From contig NEEC01000016.1 in the NCBI GenBank assembly GCA_002189035.1, positions 868,001 through 932,000 on the forward strand: a stretch of DNA of 64,000 nucleotides, written 5' to 3'. Made by a program: the position numbers and the translations under genes. The notes below the pieces were generated by a model that saw only the letters and a list, made by a program, of their open reading frames with translations, had not been told where the DNA came from and ran no database searches. The number at the start of each line of letters is the position of its first letter. The stretch's first letter is position 1. The stretch comes from Utricularia gibba. Its lineage: Eukaryota > Streptophyta > Magnoliopsida > Lamiales > Lentibulariaceae. Below are positions 13,886 through 27,200 of this stretch, piece by piece.

Positions 13886-15118
13886 GAAAAGGTGATTTGC
13901 CCGTACAAGGATTGGCTTATATTTTTCAAATAAAAACTCCGAATTTTCGTAAAATTAGTGAATAATATTCCAAAAAACTAGGTTGCATGGGAACCGATAT
14001 GATACTACATAAATATGCAATATGTTGCTACGATAATAATGATATATTAAAATATTTTCTAAATTTTTAATATAATAATATAATTTACACATCGAATAAA
14101 TTAATTTAAAAATTCAAAATTCAAAATTCAAAAATTTAAAAATGCATATGTTTGTAACAATTGATATTTCAAACTCGATTTGAAATGTTGATGTTATTGA
14201 GTACATTATTATTTTGAATTTCATTTCGAAGATTCTAATTCATTTGATCATTCATCTTGAAATAAAATGAATATTAGATTGAATAAGAAAAAAGTTCAAA
14301 GCCGGGATAATGATAAAAGAAACGTAATTAAATCTCAAATTATCCAAATCTTACAAAAAAGAGAGGGTAAATAAAATAAATGAAAAATTTAGATAATAAT
14401 AGATAATTCAGAAAATTAAGGAGAAAATCAAAGTATTAGTGATTTAATTAAGTATTTTTTAAATATTTTTCATAATATTTTTTAAATATTTTTCATAATA
14501 TTTTTGAATTATTTTTATCTTTTAAAAAATAATAAAACAGATTAAAATAATGCATGTAGGCTGTAGCCCTTTAATATTTATCATATTGCATATTCAATAT
14601 TCATGAATATATAAAGATTATACCGAATTAAATTTGAATTTATGATTTTTTAAATTTATATAAAAAAAATAAAAATTTATGAAATTTACAAATATTATAT
14701 TTAGTTAATTATTTTATTTTTTGTAATATTTTTATATTTCAACGCATTATAAAAAGGATTTAATTGAAGTGAATTTTAAAACAGAGAGCAAAATTAACGA
14801 CTCGCAGAGACGCAATTACAGGTTATTAGAAGAGTGATTAGGGAATAGAACCCCCAGGTGCATTTTTGTAAATTCCTTTAACCAGCGACCAAGCTTGTGT
14901 CCAATCGGCCGAAGAGGAATTCATCGATCATCCCGTCTCCGAGATCTCCTCTACTTCCTTCTTGCTCTTCTCTCGAGTGTTCCAGGATTTCTGGGCCTGA
15001 GTTTTAAGGCTCTTTCGTGTGTTCTCCACCGGGTTTGGGGAGGATTTTGAACTTGGGTTGATTTGAATGGTTCTTTTGTACTGAATTTTCCTGCGTCGAT
15101 TGGCAATTTTGGTTAATC
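13886..15118. other. AT-rich spacer and 5' region of the WD40 gene
   Basis: Between two divergent genes. 13920-14790 is low-complexity AT-rich DNA with no open frame of note. From about 14800 the composition turns mixed and includes a pyrimidine-rich stretch (14935-15000), probably the 5' UTR of the gene starting at 15119. Confidence 0.5.
14453..14498. repeat. Perfect 23-bp tandem duplication
   Basis: The unit TATTTTTTAAATATTTTTC plus ATAA occurs at 14453-14475 and again, identical, at 14476-14498, followed by a decayed third start. A small AT-rich minisatellite with no evident function. Confidence 0.7.
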
Positions 15119-18100
15119 ATGCGGTCGTCGTCTGGTTTTCGGGAGAATGCGTCTTCATCAGCTGAGGCTTCACTGCGGTCATCGTCGAACTTCCATCAGC
15201 TCGTCTTTCCGCCTGTAGTTGCCGCTGAAAAAAATATTTCCAGGCAGAGGTAAGATTTTTGCCTCAATTTCACGCTTCGACGTGGAATTTAGTTGTTTCA
15301 AGTGAGCTGATAGTTGGGGTTTGATTGTAGATGGGGGTACAAGAACATAGGTGCTATTCTACTTTGGAGCAAGATCATCTTGCTCTTCACTCGGAGTTTT
15401 CTCTTTTCAGTTTTTAATATTTTTGTTAACTGGGTTGCGTGCAAGATCTGGTGATAATCTCTCATGAGTAAGAGAGATTTCAAATGTATACTAGGTAGCA
15501 AGATTAGAGTTTGTTACTCTTTCTGCATTGACGATATGAGCAGAAGGTAACCAGATAATGTAGTTGCCGATTCTTTTTAAGAAAAGCAGATGGGGTAGTC
15601 ATGTAGTTTTGTTTGTTGTTCTTTAAAAAGCGTACAACTTGGTTTTGAATCGTGTAGTTCCATTTGCAGCAATGTATGTGATCTGTTATTGAAGAGAGAA
15701 ATATCTCCCCAAACAAAGAGAGCTCCGGATAGATTTTGGCGAAAACCGTCCAGTCAGCATTCGAGCGTTGGAATTTCTGTAGATGCCAGACAAGAACTTC
15801 GATCTTGGTACTCCATATCTTCCACATCTAACTCATTTGGTGCCAAGAAGTTTGATCCGACATTTAAATCTTCTGCTAACTACAGGGGTGAGGCAGAGTC
15901 CTTACACCGCTTGTCTGCAAAATACTGCCCCCTTCTGCCACCACCAAGATCAACCATTGCTGCAGCCTTTAGTTCCGATGGAAAGACTCTTGCTTCAACC
16001 CAGTTAGTATATTTCTCTCCCTACCACTCTCTCTCTCTCGTTTCCTTCCTCCAAAGCACAATTATTATATTTTTCTTACAGTGGAGACCATACAGTAAAG
16101 ATAATTGACTGCCGATCTGGAAAGTGCTTAAGGGTGCTCATTGGGCATCGGAGGACACCCTGGGTGGTGAGTATTTTGGCCATTTTGACGCCCATAGCAT
16201 GTTGAAATATCTCTTAATCTTCAGGAAAAAAATCACTGCGTCTGTGGTAATTTGAATATTGTACACAATTCTCTTCTATGTTTCTCGAAAAAAATGTACG
16301 ATTATAAATTTCTTATTGGAATGCAGGTTAGATTTCATCCACTCTATCCTGAAATTCTTGCAAGTGGTAGTTTGGATCATGAGGTTAGGTTGTGGGATGC
16401 AAAAACTGAAGAATGCTTAGGATCACGAGATTTCTGTCAGTATTATTTTGGAGTTCTTATTTTGGTGCATGAGAATCTTTAACATTAGAATATCCTTGTT
16501 TAACACATGCAGACCGTCCAATAGCTTCAATCGCCTTCCATGCCCTAGGTGAAATTTTAGCTGTAGCTTCAGGCCACAAGGTTAGGTTCTAAAACGGGAC
16601 ACTGTCCTTGGGTCAAACTTACTTTAACTGCTTGATAACATGCGTCTGTGGCAGCTTTATATATGGCACTATAACAGAAGGGGTGAGGCCTCTTCCCCAG
16701 CAGTTATACTGAAGACACGGCGTTCAATACGGGCAGTTCATTTCCATCCCCATGCTGCTCCTTTTCTGCTAACTGCGGAGGTGATAATTCTGCTACGCTT
16801 AATGATTTTATCAAATTTTTTTCTCTAATTTTTTGTTATTCTCAGATCAATGATCTTGATTCATCTGATCCTTCAATGACTCTAGCTACTTCTACCGGTT
16901 ACTTGCAATATCCTCCACCTACCATATATCTGGTTAATGGTCACTCTGCGTGTCAGTCAAACTCAACAAATGAGTTGCCAATCATGTCTGTACCATATAC
17001 ATCATGGACTTCAGTAAGCGGATTGGATGCAAATTCACTTTCTCAGCGAAGTGATGCAGAAATGAGATCTGATGTTTCTCAGCAAAGGGGCAATTCATCT
17101 GGTTCTGTGCGGCTATTCACAACCAAATCTCCAGTACGGGAAGATGCACAAAATAATTCTTTGACAAGGGAAATTAGCATCCATTCTTCTCAAGCTGCAG
17201 TTGAATCAATGGGGACTGAAGTGCAAAATGAAGAGAGGAGTAATGAGTATTTTCAATTTGGAGATCTTGCACGTTGGGAGGTTCCATTTTTGCAGGGGTG
17301 GTTGGTTGGTCAAAGTCACACTCTCCAACGTGGGATTCGATCACATAATGAAGTGCCTAATGAAGAATTAGCCTCCAATAATTTAGCAGGGAATCCCCCA
17401 GTCGTGCCCTCTATAAATCCTAATGTTAGCAGTTTCAGGTTTTCAAGAGTGCCTAGTTCACAAAATAGATCACGCTCCAGTGCTAGAATGGTGTCTGGGT
17501 CCAGTGAGATTCCTGCTTTTAACACTATCCCACGTGCGCAGAGAAATCCAGAACCTTATGTAAGCCAAATTCAAACTGAGGTAGCATCATCAATTGCTGC
17601 AGCCACGGCTACAGCTGCCGAGTTACCTTGCACTGTGAAGCTCCGGATTTGGTTCCATGATGTGAAGGATCCTTGCAAGCTTCTTGATTCAGAACGCTGT
17701 CGCCTAATGATTCCACATGCTGTTCTTTGCAGGTAGATTCATTGTTTGTTATATTTTTCCATCAATCTACTGCAAGCCAAACTAATGAAAATGAGTGTTT
17801 TGCTACTGCTGAAAAAAGTGTAGTGACTGAATCAATGCTTAACTATGGTGTTGATTTTTTTTTTTCCAGTGAGATGGGTGCTCATTTTTCACCATGTGGA
17901 AAGTTTTTGGCTGTTTGTGTAGCGTGTATCATGCCAAACATGGACACTGATCGACGATTTCAAAGTCATCGTCATAATGATAATGCTGTTGCTTCAACCT
18001 CCCCAACAAGACATCCGATTTCTGCCCATCAAGTTATGTATGAACTAAGGATATATTCCCTTGAGGAGGCCACGTAAGTACAGAACATCTGTGGGTTCTT

Positions 18101-19158
18101 TATTACATGGTAATCTTATATTGTTATCTTATTAGCGGAGCTAATAATTGCTTTTTATTTTAAGATTTGGTTTTATTCTAGCATCTAGAGCGATCAGAGC
18201 TGCACATTGTTTGACATCAATACAGGTGGAGTTTTCACTTCATTTTCTGCTTTGAAGCTGGTAGTTTTTTTCACGGCCTTGGCCTAATGCCAAATCTTTA
18301 ATGTTATACGTAAAAAAGGTTCAATATGATTGAATTGAAACGACATGTAACTAAATGAGGGAGTTCCAAATCTTAGTCAGATTAAATTTTTACTTTAAAA
18401 AGATTATGATTGAAGTTGATGGATTATGTTATCAGCAATTATTTTTTATTGGTTTTCTACATTCAAAAATGTGTCTAGAACATTAGAGCTCAATATGTAT
18501 ATGTGTTACCTGGCACCAACACTTTTCCCCTGCACTTGTGTTTGCATGCGGCCTGATTTATCGGCAGTTCATCAGAAATTTGCTTGGTCCAAGTTCCTGA
18601 AATTTTGCATCCACCAATTTTGTGTTTGCAGTTTTCTCCTACTTCTGAGCATTTATTATTATCCTATGGGCGGCGACATAGTTCACTTCTTAGGAGTGTG
18701 GTGATTGACGGAGACACGGCCGTCCCAATATACACAGTTCTAGAGGTGATTCGTGCTTACCACAGTGAACATTAGAAAAAGAGAATTTTTGAATAGTTGG
18801 CCGTTTTTTTTTTTTTATCAAAGTGCTCTTACAACTTCATAATGTATACGGGTTTTATGGAAATATAACTTTGTGCCGTGTTTTATGGTTTTACTCCAGA
18901 TCTACAGAGCTTCAGATATGGAACTTGTTAGAGTTCTTCCAAGTGCAGAAGATGAGGTTAATGTGGCATGCTTTCATCCCCATGTTGGTGGTGGGTTTGT
19001 GTACGGAACAAAGGTGAGGGTGCGATGGATTTACACCTCATTGTCAGCAGTATAATTATCATCATTTTCAGGAAGGGAAGTTGAGGATTCTTCAATGTGA
19101 CTTTTCCGAGGGATTCAACAATGAGGAGACAAGCACTCCCGATGACCCCATTTTTTGA
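15119..19158 (+). CDS. AMBRA1-like WD40-repeat protein
   Basis: Thirteen exons can be joined in phase to 772 aa (15119-15249, 15670-16002, 16082-16166, 16327-16435, 16513-16580, 16655-16780, 16846-17732, 17870-18073, 18165-18225, 18632-18745, 18900-19013, 19072-19158, with all intron borders GT-AG; 12 are certain and a further small one cannot be excluded). WD40 blades are clear near the N-terminus: AFSSDGKTLASTHGDHTVKI, VRFHPLYPEILASGSLDHEV, RLWDAKTEECLG, AIAFHALGEILAVASGHKL. A long Ser/Asn-rich middle (exon from 16846) separates these from C-terminal blades (FSPTSEHLLLSYGRR, VNVACFHPHVGGG). This split architecture matches AMBRA1 and the Arabidopsis proteins At1g04140 and At5g43930. AMBRA1 works as a CUL4-DDB1 receptor and autophagy regulator in animals; the plant function is inferred. 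Confidence 0.83.
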
Positions 19159-20375
19159 GGTAACTAATCAGAAAGCCATGGTACAAAAAGTCTGGATTTC
19201 ATATCAAGTATAGAATCCTTCTGTTACAGTTGATGTACATCAATCATGAGATCTGTACTGCAATTGCTCATGGTCTTGCTGTGGTGATCGTAGGCCCAGA
19301 CATACATTTCACAAAGCTGATGATAATCTTCGACGAAGTCGGCATCACCACAGGTATGCCGGGACAACAGATGATTCACCAGACCATGGCCAAGTGGATT
19401 TTTGACTAGCTTCTGTTGTTCAGTCAGGCCAGGCACCCATCCACCCCGGCAATGCTTTTAGATACCAATTGAATGCTTGGGGGTGGGGGGAAGCAACAGG
19501 AGAGCCAGAGGACATGGCTTGCGGTTTCACTGGAGCTGTGCACCCAGCTGATGGGGAGGATTCTTTTTAGTGGTGGCCAATGCAGCTCAATGCTCTACAC
19601 AACAATATAGTGATTTGCTCTTTCAGCCCTGTTGTACATCACCTTCATCCAATTCCAAGTGGAAAATCAACACCTTCCATGTTCTCTCTACTCTTGCGCG
19701 AAATAGTGGAGTGGATTGGTTTGGATTCCAGCCGCTGTTCTACTTCATCCAGCTCCTCAAGTGACGGAACAGCTTTTCACTAATCCCACGGCATTCAATA
19801 GAGTTGACGGCAACCAATGCACCCCACTGCACATTGCTTATTCTATGCTCTCGATAAATACTTCCGTTTCTAAAAGCAGGTACTTTGTAGTTCGTCGGAG
19901 CCTACGAAAAGAGAGAGATCGTCACCGCCGTCAATTTCTTTCAACGGAAGGGTTCCGTGAGAGTGAATTACGCTGCTCCAGTTTCTTCTACGACTCATCA
20001 CAGGGGGCCACTTCTTCGTCGTTGTCTTCGTCTGCGTGCTCCTGTTACCGTTCCCTTCCAACCGGTCGCCACCGTCGACAGCAGGAGGATTAAGAATTTT
20101 AGTCGGTGAAAAAGGTTCCATTAAACCCATCAAACCCTTTAAACAAAATTTAAAATATATGTCGATATATATATATACTTGGCCTGCGTAGGCTCGGCAC
20201 CATAATTTCCCGGTGGAATTGCAAAAATCTGACCAGTCATTCCCTTGTGCATCCCGTTCCTTGCCGCCGCCCGCCGCCGTTACCACCGCTTGTGGAGGAA
20301 ACGAGAGGGAAATACTAAGAGTGAATCGCGAATCGCATTGAGTGGCCAAAACTTTACTGTTCCTACCAGATATCA
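19159..20375. other. Intergenic region with unexplained coding-like stretch
   Basis: Holds the WD40 gene's 3' region and, from about 20100, the promoter and leader of the IPMI gene. 19220-19800 is unusually GC-rich for a spacer in this window and carries open frames on both strands (see the separate entry). A TA microsatellite lies at about 20163-20176. Confidence 0.5.
19224..19457 (-). other. Possible coding remnant, unidentified
   Basis: The minus strand is open for about 77 codons, ending TAA at 19224, with protein-like composition and varied codons (GGWVPGLTEQQKLVKNPLGH; CGDADFVEDYHQLCEMYVWA). A stop lies just upstream and I find no convincing start. On the plus strand the same DNA is open from an acceptor-like CTGTTACAG at 19220-19228 to a donor-like CAG|GTATGC near 19356. 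I do not recognise either product. It could be an unannotated exon, a gene relic, or chance in 3' UTR sequence. Confidence 0.25.
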
Positions 20376-23300
20376 ATGGCTTTATCTTCTATGTCTTCTG
20401 TAGCCGTGTTCTCTGCTGACAACGTAAGTGGGATTGTTTACTGTGTAGGGGTGATTCATCGGGTTGAAATGGGAGCTCTACAATTCTCCTTTTTGCTTCT
20501 ATTCAATACAATGGGAATATTGGTTCGAGTAATGAATGTTTCGTTTACGTTTCAGTGGAAACATGGGAACGCGGCGAGCTGTGGGTTCTACAAACAAAAA
20601 TCATTTCCGTGTACTGGGCATACGCAGGGTTCCAAGAAAATTGTGTCTGTCATGGCACCACAGCAATCTGAGCGAAAGCCCTATGAAACGGGCACGGTAA
20701 ATCCGTTGCTTTTTATGTCTGATGTTAACATTTAGCTAATGCTTGAGCTTTAGTTTTGAGGTTTGTGTAAAAGTTTGGATTTTTACAGGTTAAGACCGCG
20801 ATGACTTTGACAGAGAAGATACTGGCAAAGGCTTCGGAGAAATCTCATCTGGTTCCTGGTGAAAATGTGTGGGTTAACGTTGATGTTTTGATGACACATG
20901 ACGTTTGTGGCCCTGGTGCCATTGGAATTTTCAAGAAAGAGTTTGGAGAAAATGCGAAGGTGGTTACGAATTCTTTGTTGGTAACAAATATATATGCTAT
21001 AGCATGTCGATATATTCTGCTAACAAATGGCTTGGTTATTCATATATACTGGAGACCAAAGTGTCAGCATGTTGATGTCACTTGTAATTGCTTACTCTTT
21101 CCCCGTGTACAGTAGTTGGTTCTGCTATCATACGATGCATAGCCAATCCCAGCTTCCTTGTTGCTATACAGGTTTGGGACCGTGAAAAACTTGTGGTTAT
21201 TCCAGATCACTATATCTTCACTTCTGATGAGCGTGCCAATCGTAACGTAGACATTCTGAGAGATTTTTGCAACGAGCAAAACATCAAGTACTTCTATGAT
21301 ATTAAAGATCTAGGAAACTTCAAGGTATGGTTCCTCATCAAAATATATGCTAAAGCTTTTGCTGTCTCATTACGAATTCTTTGTTGCACTAAACACAGAA
21401 TCTAACCCGGTGTATTTTTAGGTTAATCCGGATTACAAAGGTGTATGCCATGTAGCACTTGCTCAAGAGGGACATTGCCGACCTGGAGAGGTATTGGTCT
21501 TTATGCATACATGTAATTATATAAGTGGTATGAAAGGGTTCGTGATCTAGGTGGTGGAGTAGTGATTAGTCAATTTTATGCCTGTAGGTGTTGCTGGGTA
21601 CGGACTCCCACACTTGTACTGCGGGAGCATTTGGCCAATTTGCGACTGGAATTGGAAATACTGATGCTGGTTTTGTGCTTGGGGCTGGAAAGATTTTACT
21701 AAAGGCATAGGCTTCTGCACTCCCTGTTATTTCTTTCATCGTGAATTTAACATTTCTTCCTTGTCATATAACTGGACTTCTGAATGTTTGCATAATCTGC
21801 AGGTACCTCCGACTCTGAGATTTGTGATGGACGGTGAGATGCCAGATTACTTGCTAGCTAAAGATTTGATTTTGCAAGTAAGCTTGTCAAATATTTCACA
21901 TCATCCAAGAACAATATTAGGAGCGGAATAGAAGCAGTGTCTCGCTTGATTTCTTTTTTTTTTTGGGTTGTATGACTCTGTTCAGCCACTGAGTTTCTGT
22001 GCTCTTTCAGATTATAGGGGAAATTTCAGTGTCTGGTGCAACTTATAAAGCAATGGAGTTTCTTGGAACAACTGTTGAAAGTTTGACAGTAAGATCCATT
22101 TTTCCATATATTCTATCAAGGCGACCACTGACTTCAATGAGATTTTTTTTCCTTGTATTCTGTACTTTTTCAATGTGATAGATGGAAGAGAGAATGACAT
22201 TATGCAACATGGTTGTTGAAGCTGGAGGGAAAAATGGTGTTGTCCCTGCAGATGAGACCACATATAAGTATCTTGAGGTTAGTTATATCCCCAGGTTAAG
22301 TCGCATGGTGATCTGGAAATCTAAGACATGTTTGAGATAGTAATAAATATTTACATGAGTCACTGTTAAATCAGTACGCTTCTGCATTTCAGGATAAAAC
22401 ATCTGTACCATATGAAGCTGTCTTTAGCGATGAGGGAGCAAGGTAACCTTCAGTAACATGATTCTGAAAAAATTGTTGGAGAAAATTATCATTTTCAACG
22501 TGCATTTTACTTTTTTTATAGATATCTTTCTAATTACCGATTTGATATCTCAAAGCTGGAGCCTTTGGTTGCCAAGGTCAGTAGCATAAACCTAGTGTTA
22601 ACACAGAAGTTTGGTTTTTTTTTAACCTTAAACTGCAAGAGTTGGCTGTTGTCCCGGTCTCATTGTTTGTTTTCCCTTAGCCCCATTCTCCAGATAATCG
22701 TGCTTTGGCTAGGGAATGCAAGGATGTGAAAATTGATAGAGTGTATATTGGATCTTGTACGGGTGGGAAAACAGAGGATTTCATGGCCGCAGCTAAAGTA
22801 TTTCTTGCTTCGGTAAGAAAAATGCCTCTGGAAGATCTTGACATTCTCTCATATGAGTGCCAATTGTAGACTCTCGTTTCTGGATTGACAGGGGAAAAAG
22901 GTTAAAGTTCCCACATTCCTAGTTCCTGCAACACAAAAAGTAAATGGATCATTCTCTCTACCGATTTCCAGCACAGCTGAACGCTTCATGACTACAGTGA
23001 CCTCCTTTCATTTGTCTGTTTCAGGTCTGGATGGATGTCTACAGCCTCCCTGTTCCCGGCTCCGGTGGGAAAACTTGCTCCCAGATATTCGAGGAAGCCG
23101 GCTGTGACACACCGACCAGCCCGAGCTGTGGAGCATGCTTGGGAGGCCCAAAAGACACCTACGCCCGAATGAATGAACCAAAAGTCAGCCAGCCCCCTTG
23201 CTTCATAGAATCTGATACATTCACCTCCTGACCTCTGGTTTCTTCCGGCTGACATGAGGCTTCTTAACTGACAGGTCTGTGTTTCGACGACGAACAGAAA

Positions 23301-23412
23301 CTTCCCAGGGCGAATGGGCCACAAAGAAGGCGAGATATACCTCGCCTCACCCTACACCGCCGCAGCATCTGCATTGACAGGCCATGTGACGGACCCGCGC
23401 GAGTTCCTGTAG
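20376..23412 (+). CDS. IIL1: 3-isopropylmalate dehydratase large subunit, plastid
   Basis: About 15 exons from ATG 20376 to TAG 23412 give a ~500-aa aconitase-family protein. It isomerises 2- to 3-isopropylmalate in leucine biosynthesis, and in Brassicaceae also serves methionine chain elongation, as a heterodimer with a small subunit in the plastid. The leader ([16 protein letters not shown] then a Lys/Ser-rich stretch) is a probable transit peptide. The three Fe-S cysteines lie in [25 protein letters not shown] and [28 protein letters not shown] and [15 protein letters not shown] close the protein. One intron (21705-21802) starts with GC: CTAAAG|GCATAG, and no GT donor precedes the in-frame stop just downstream; the joined protein KILLK-VPPTLRF is what the family has. 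Confidence 0.94.
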
Positions 23413-23460
23413 CAACCGTCACTCAATCTGTGATGAGGTGCTGGTTTTGGTAAGGCTGTT

Positions 23461-23584
23461 GTTTGAGAACATGTGTCACATGTAATAATATCATAAGCTT
23501 TTCGTACACCAAATTATGGGACGTTTCAGCACATGTGTCAGATGTAATAATATCATAAGCTTTTCCTACACCAAATTATGGGAC
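23461..23584. repeat. 62-bp tandem duplication downstream of IPMI
   Basis: Positions 23461-23522 and 23523-23584 are near-identical copies with about four mismatches. Each contains TGTAATAATATCATAAGC and ends CACCAAATTATGGGAC. It starts 49 bases after the IPMI stop codon, so the duplication probably lies in the 3' UTR and doubles AATAAT-like near-upstream poly(A) sequences. Confidence 0.8.
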
Positions 23585-24271
23585 ATCAATATCGAGGATT
23601 GTCTGAACATTTAATTTTGACTGAACATAATTCATATCACGCTTCACAGCGCGGGATACGAGGCCCAGACCAACCCGCTTTGTCAGCCCAATGCACCACC
23701 CGAACTGGCTCGGCCCATCATATCACATTGACCCCTAGCCCAAACCCTATCAGCGACTCACCCAACGTACACCATATAACTTGCCCTACGGCCATCTAAT
23801 TCGACCAAACCTGGATCATTTTTCTAAATGATCACCATCACATTCTATCACATATACTTCAACAAAAAATTTTGAATAACTAATTTTACCACTAAAAAGA
23901 GGATAACCAGATTTATACTACACTCAATAACCCCCAGATTGATCCTCGATTTCTGCAACAAGTTCTTCGTTTGCCAAGGAAACCACAGGCAACAGGAACT
24001 GAACTGAATGAAGTCTACATCAAAAAAGGCAATCATCAGTCGTCACTACAAGTACACATTGTTTGGCGGCTCCAATGACTCTTCTGCCTACACTTTCAGA
24101 AGCAGAGTGGTGACACTATAGCAGCAGTAGCAGCAGCACAGATGAGAATGTTAATTATCTTGGAACGCATGGATACCACAAAGTTGATGATTCTCTGAAC
24201 TAACGGATACAGGGTTGACAGCAGACGCACAGGAGTTGATTTAAAAAAAAAATAAACGGCTGCTAAAAGTT
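23585..24271. other. Space between convergent IPMI and PRP19 genes
   Basis: No gene is seen. 23640-23790 is a GC-richer patch with promoter-type words: AGCCCA at 23686, GGCCCA near 23713 and TAGCCCAAACCCTA near 23737, unusual between two gene ends. 24060-24271 is likely the PRP19 3' UTR. Confidence 0.45.
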
Positions 24272-27200
24272 TCAAGAAGCAGAGACGGGCTCCTCCTCCT
24301 CTGGCAGCCCGAAAATTCTGAGATTTCTATCCATGGACCCGACTGCTAAGTATTTTGCATCAGGACCAAACTTGACACAAGTGGCTTTACCTGCGCGACG
24401 AAGGACAACATAATGAGCAAATGTGTTGAACGAAGCAGATGAACGCCAAGCGCTTTAAATCCCCACCTGTACCAGATAAATCAGGCAACGTTTTGATGCA
24501 GTTCCATTCGGATTTCACGCTAGCAACTTGATAGACCCTGCATGCGAAGCTCGGTGACAAGTACAGACTGTTATTGAGGGGATGAGGTAAGGGGGAAAGG
24601 AGATTACCTTATGTCTGATCCTGCTAATGCGAGGTAACTTCCACTATGGTCGAATTCCACTGCAATATCATGTAAATGTTACATTAATTAGTTAAAAGGG
24701 AAAGAGACTCACATAGTGTGATGTGACCAGAAGTGAAGAGTGAAGTAGATTGAAACGACAAGCATCAATTTTGAAATCATCGCCAGCCAGGAAGTTGATT
24801 TATCCGACAAGCTTATGGTTGATGTACTGTGAAATCTATAATGCCGTTACCTGATAGTGTGGGCACATTTTCATCGTAAGGTGCAAAGCTACGGAAATTT
24901 TTCAATTTGCGAAGATCCCAAAGCTTAACACCATCCTGGGCTGCAGTCTGAGAAACCAAATAATAAGATTATCAGTCCACTGAACTTGGTCCTTCTGGCA
25001 ATTTTCACCATAGACACGCATAGAACACGTACAGCCAGGAAGTAACCATTTTCTGAAAATGAAATAGCGGTTACTGCCCCAACATGTCCATCAAATGTTG
25101 CTACATTTGCCTGAAGATTGTGAATTACAATGGAAGTCCATGAGAACAGCAAGAATAAACAAAACACCAAGCCACGGAGGAAGAAAATTTACCTGACTTT
25201 TTACATCCCAAACTTTAACATGAGCGTCAGATGAGCCAGTCCCCAGGATAAGGCCATCAGGATGAAAAGAAGCAGATGTGTAACCTCCAGAAGATCCTGA
25301 AGGGTCTTCAACCTGAAAAAACTCCTCGAAATTAGTCATACCAGGGGCATGAGGAGAAAAGAGTGTATCTTGATTCGGCATGTTAAAGCCATTGGCAAGA
25401 ATATCACCTGACTGAGGCATAACCCAGAAGCAAGTTCATAAAAGCACCATGTTCCATCAAGAGATGCAGTGGCAAAGTAGTTTTTAGTGGCATGAATTGT
25501 GACGGCTTGCACCTGGAACCAGGAAGAACTAATGCTATGATGAACAAAGTAGGCATGACCCAGATAGCACCATTGAAACAGCCAACCAAAAAAGTATTAT
25601 TACCTCCGCTGAATGATCCTTCAGGGTACTCCGGCAATCATAATGTGCATTTTCTGATTCCCGCCATACACGAACTGTCTGCAAAAGGCACAGTGATATG
25701 ATATTTTAAAGCAGCATGCTTAATTGAAGCGAGGAGAAAGACCCCGCACATACAATATAACCCAATGCCAACCTTGTGATATGATACGACTCTTTCATGT
25801 AGACAGCATGTTTAACATAAAATGACACACGTGTGAAGAAATAGAATTCGAGTATAAAATTATCCATATACTTTCATCATAGACTACAGTGACAAATACA
25901 ACTACATACGGCCCTCCATCATGTGAAAAGGAGGCATTGCTTTGTTGTTGCTCTATGGATTTTCATCCGTAGAATTTCTGCAGGTATTAACATTCTAGAT
26001 TGCTTAACACCTAATATTTATGGCAACTAAAAAAACAGGGAAACGTCTTGATTTTTATTTCAACACAAAACACCTTAAACAAAGAAAAATCATTCTTGCA
26101 TCACTCAAATACCTTATCAGCAGATCCAGTGACAATCAAATCAGTATCTGCAACAAATTTGACACTTGTAACCTGCATAACAGACGGAGATGTAGACATA
26201 CTAAATGGAAATAAAACTCGAAAACGAAAACAAAGTTACACGGCTAAAAAAAGAAGATGAAATATCCGAACCTTCTTTGAATGGCCACTGAGAGTAGAAA
26301 CTACTTGACCAGAAGCTCTATCAAATACTACAGCATTAGAATCAGCTCCACCAGTGGCGATTATATCCTAAAATAAAATTAAAAGAAATCATTAAAAGTT
26401 CCTTGGCAATTAAACGAACTAAACTAAACAAATAATAACAAATGGAATACGTGAGAGATTATCGGTGCCAAAAGCAACATAAAAAATGCAAAATGTTTTC
26501 AAATAAGAGTCCTGCTATTGTGCACTAAAATGTTTTTATTAGTAGTCAAAGGGTCAAAAACATCCTAACCCAGTGATCAGAATCTTACTTATCCCTACAT
26601 AGAGCAGATCTACAAATAAAAAGTTGCCCTGCTATGATCCAAGAATCATGAGACATAGAGTGAAATTCCTTTAAACGGTCTTTTGATAACATGGTTATTA
26701 TACCTTCGAATACATGATGTCCAAAGACAATATCCCAGGTTTGTTGGTTCGATGAAGGGGGTTTACAGTGAGCTGAGTGTACCTCTCTACAGCATCAAGA
26801 GGGGCCAATGACGCAGGTAGCTGGTATAATGCATCAAAATAAAACAAATGAATTAACTTACAATGTCGTTAAAGCACAAACAAATTACTTGAACTTTACC
26901 GTTCGCATTTTTCTTTGTTTAGAAATGGCATCATTGAATTCTGTAAGCTCTGAAATAATGGCACTTGAAATTCCTGGACGAAACCTTTTCCCATCTGCAT
27001 TGATATCACCATCCTCGGCAACTGAAATGGAAAGGGTTAATAATCAACATTTACCATGGGAAATTTCGTGTAGCAGATCCTAACATGCGCATGTTTACCC
27101 CTTTTCCCATTGCTAACAGCAGAAACATTCACGCGTTCAGACATGGCAACTTGTGATGGTATCTGTCTTTCGGCTTGTGCTAACAATGCTCTTGACTCAT

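Noticed and set aside
19870-20376. Minus-strand ORF of 168 codons upstream of IPMI
   Set aside because: It overlaps the IPMI 5' leader, contains low-complexity runs and has no domain.
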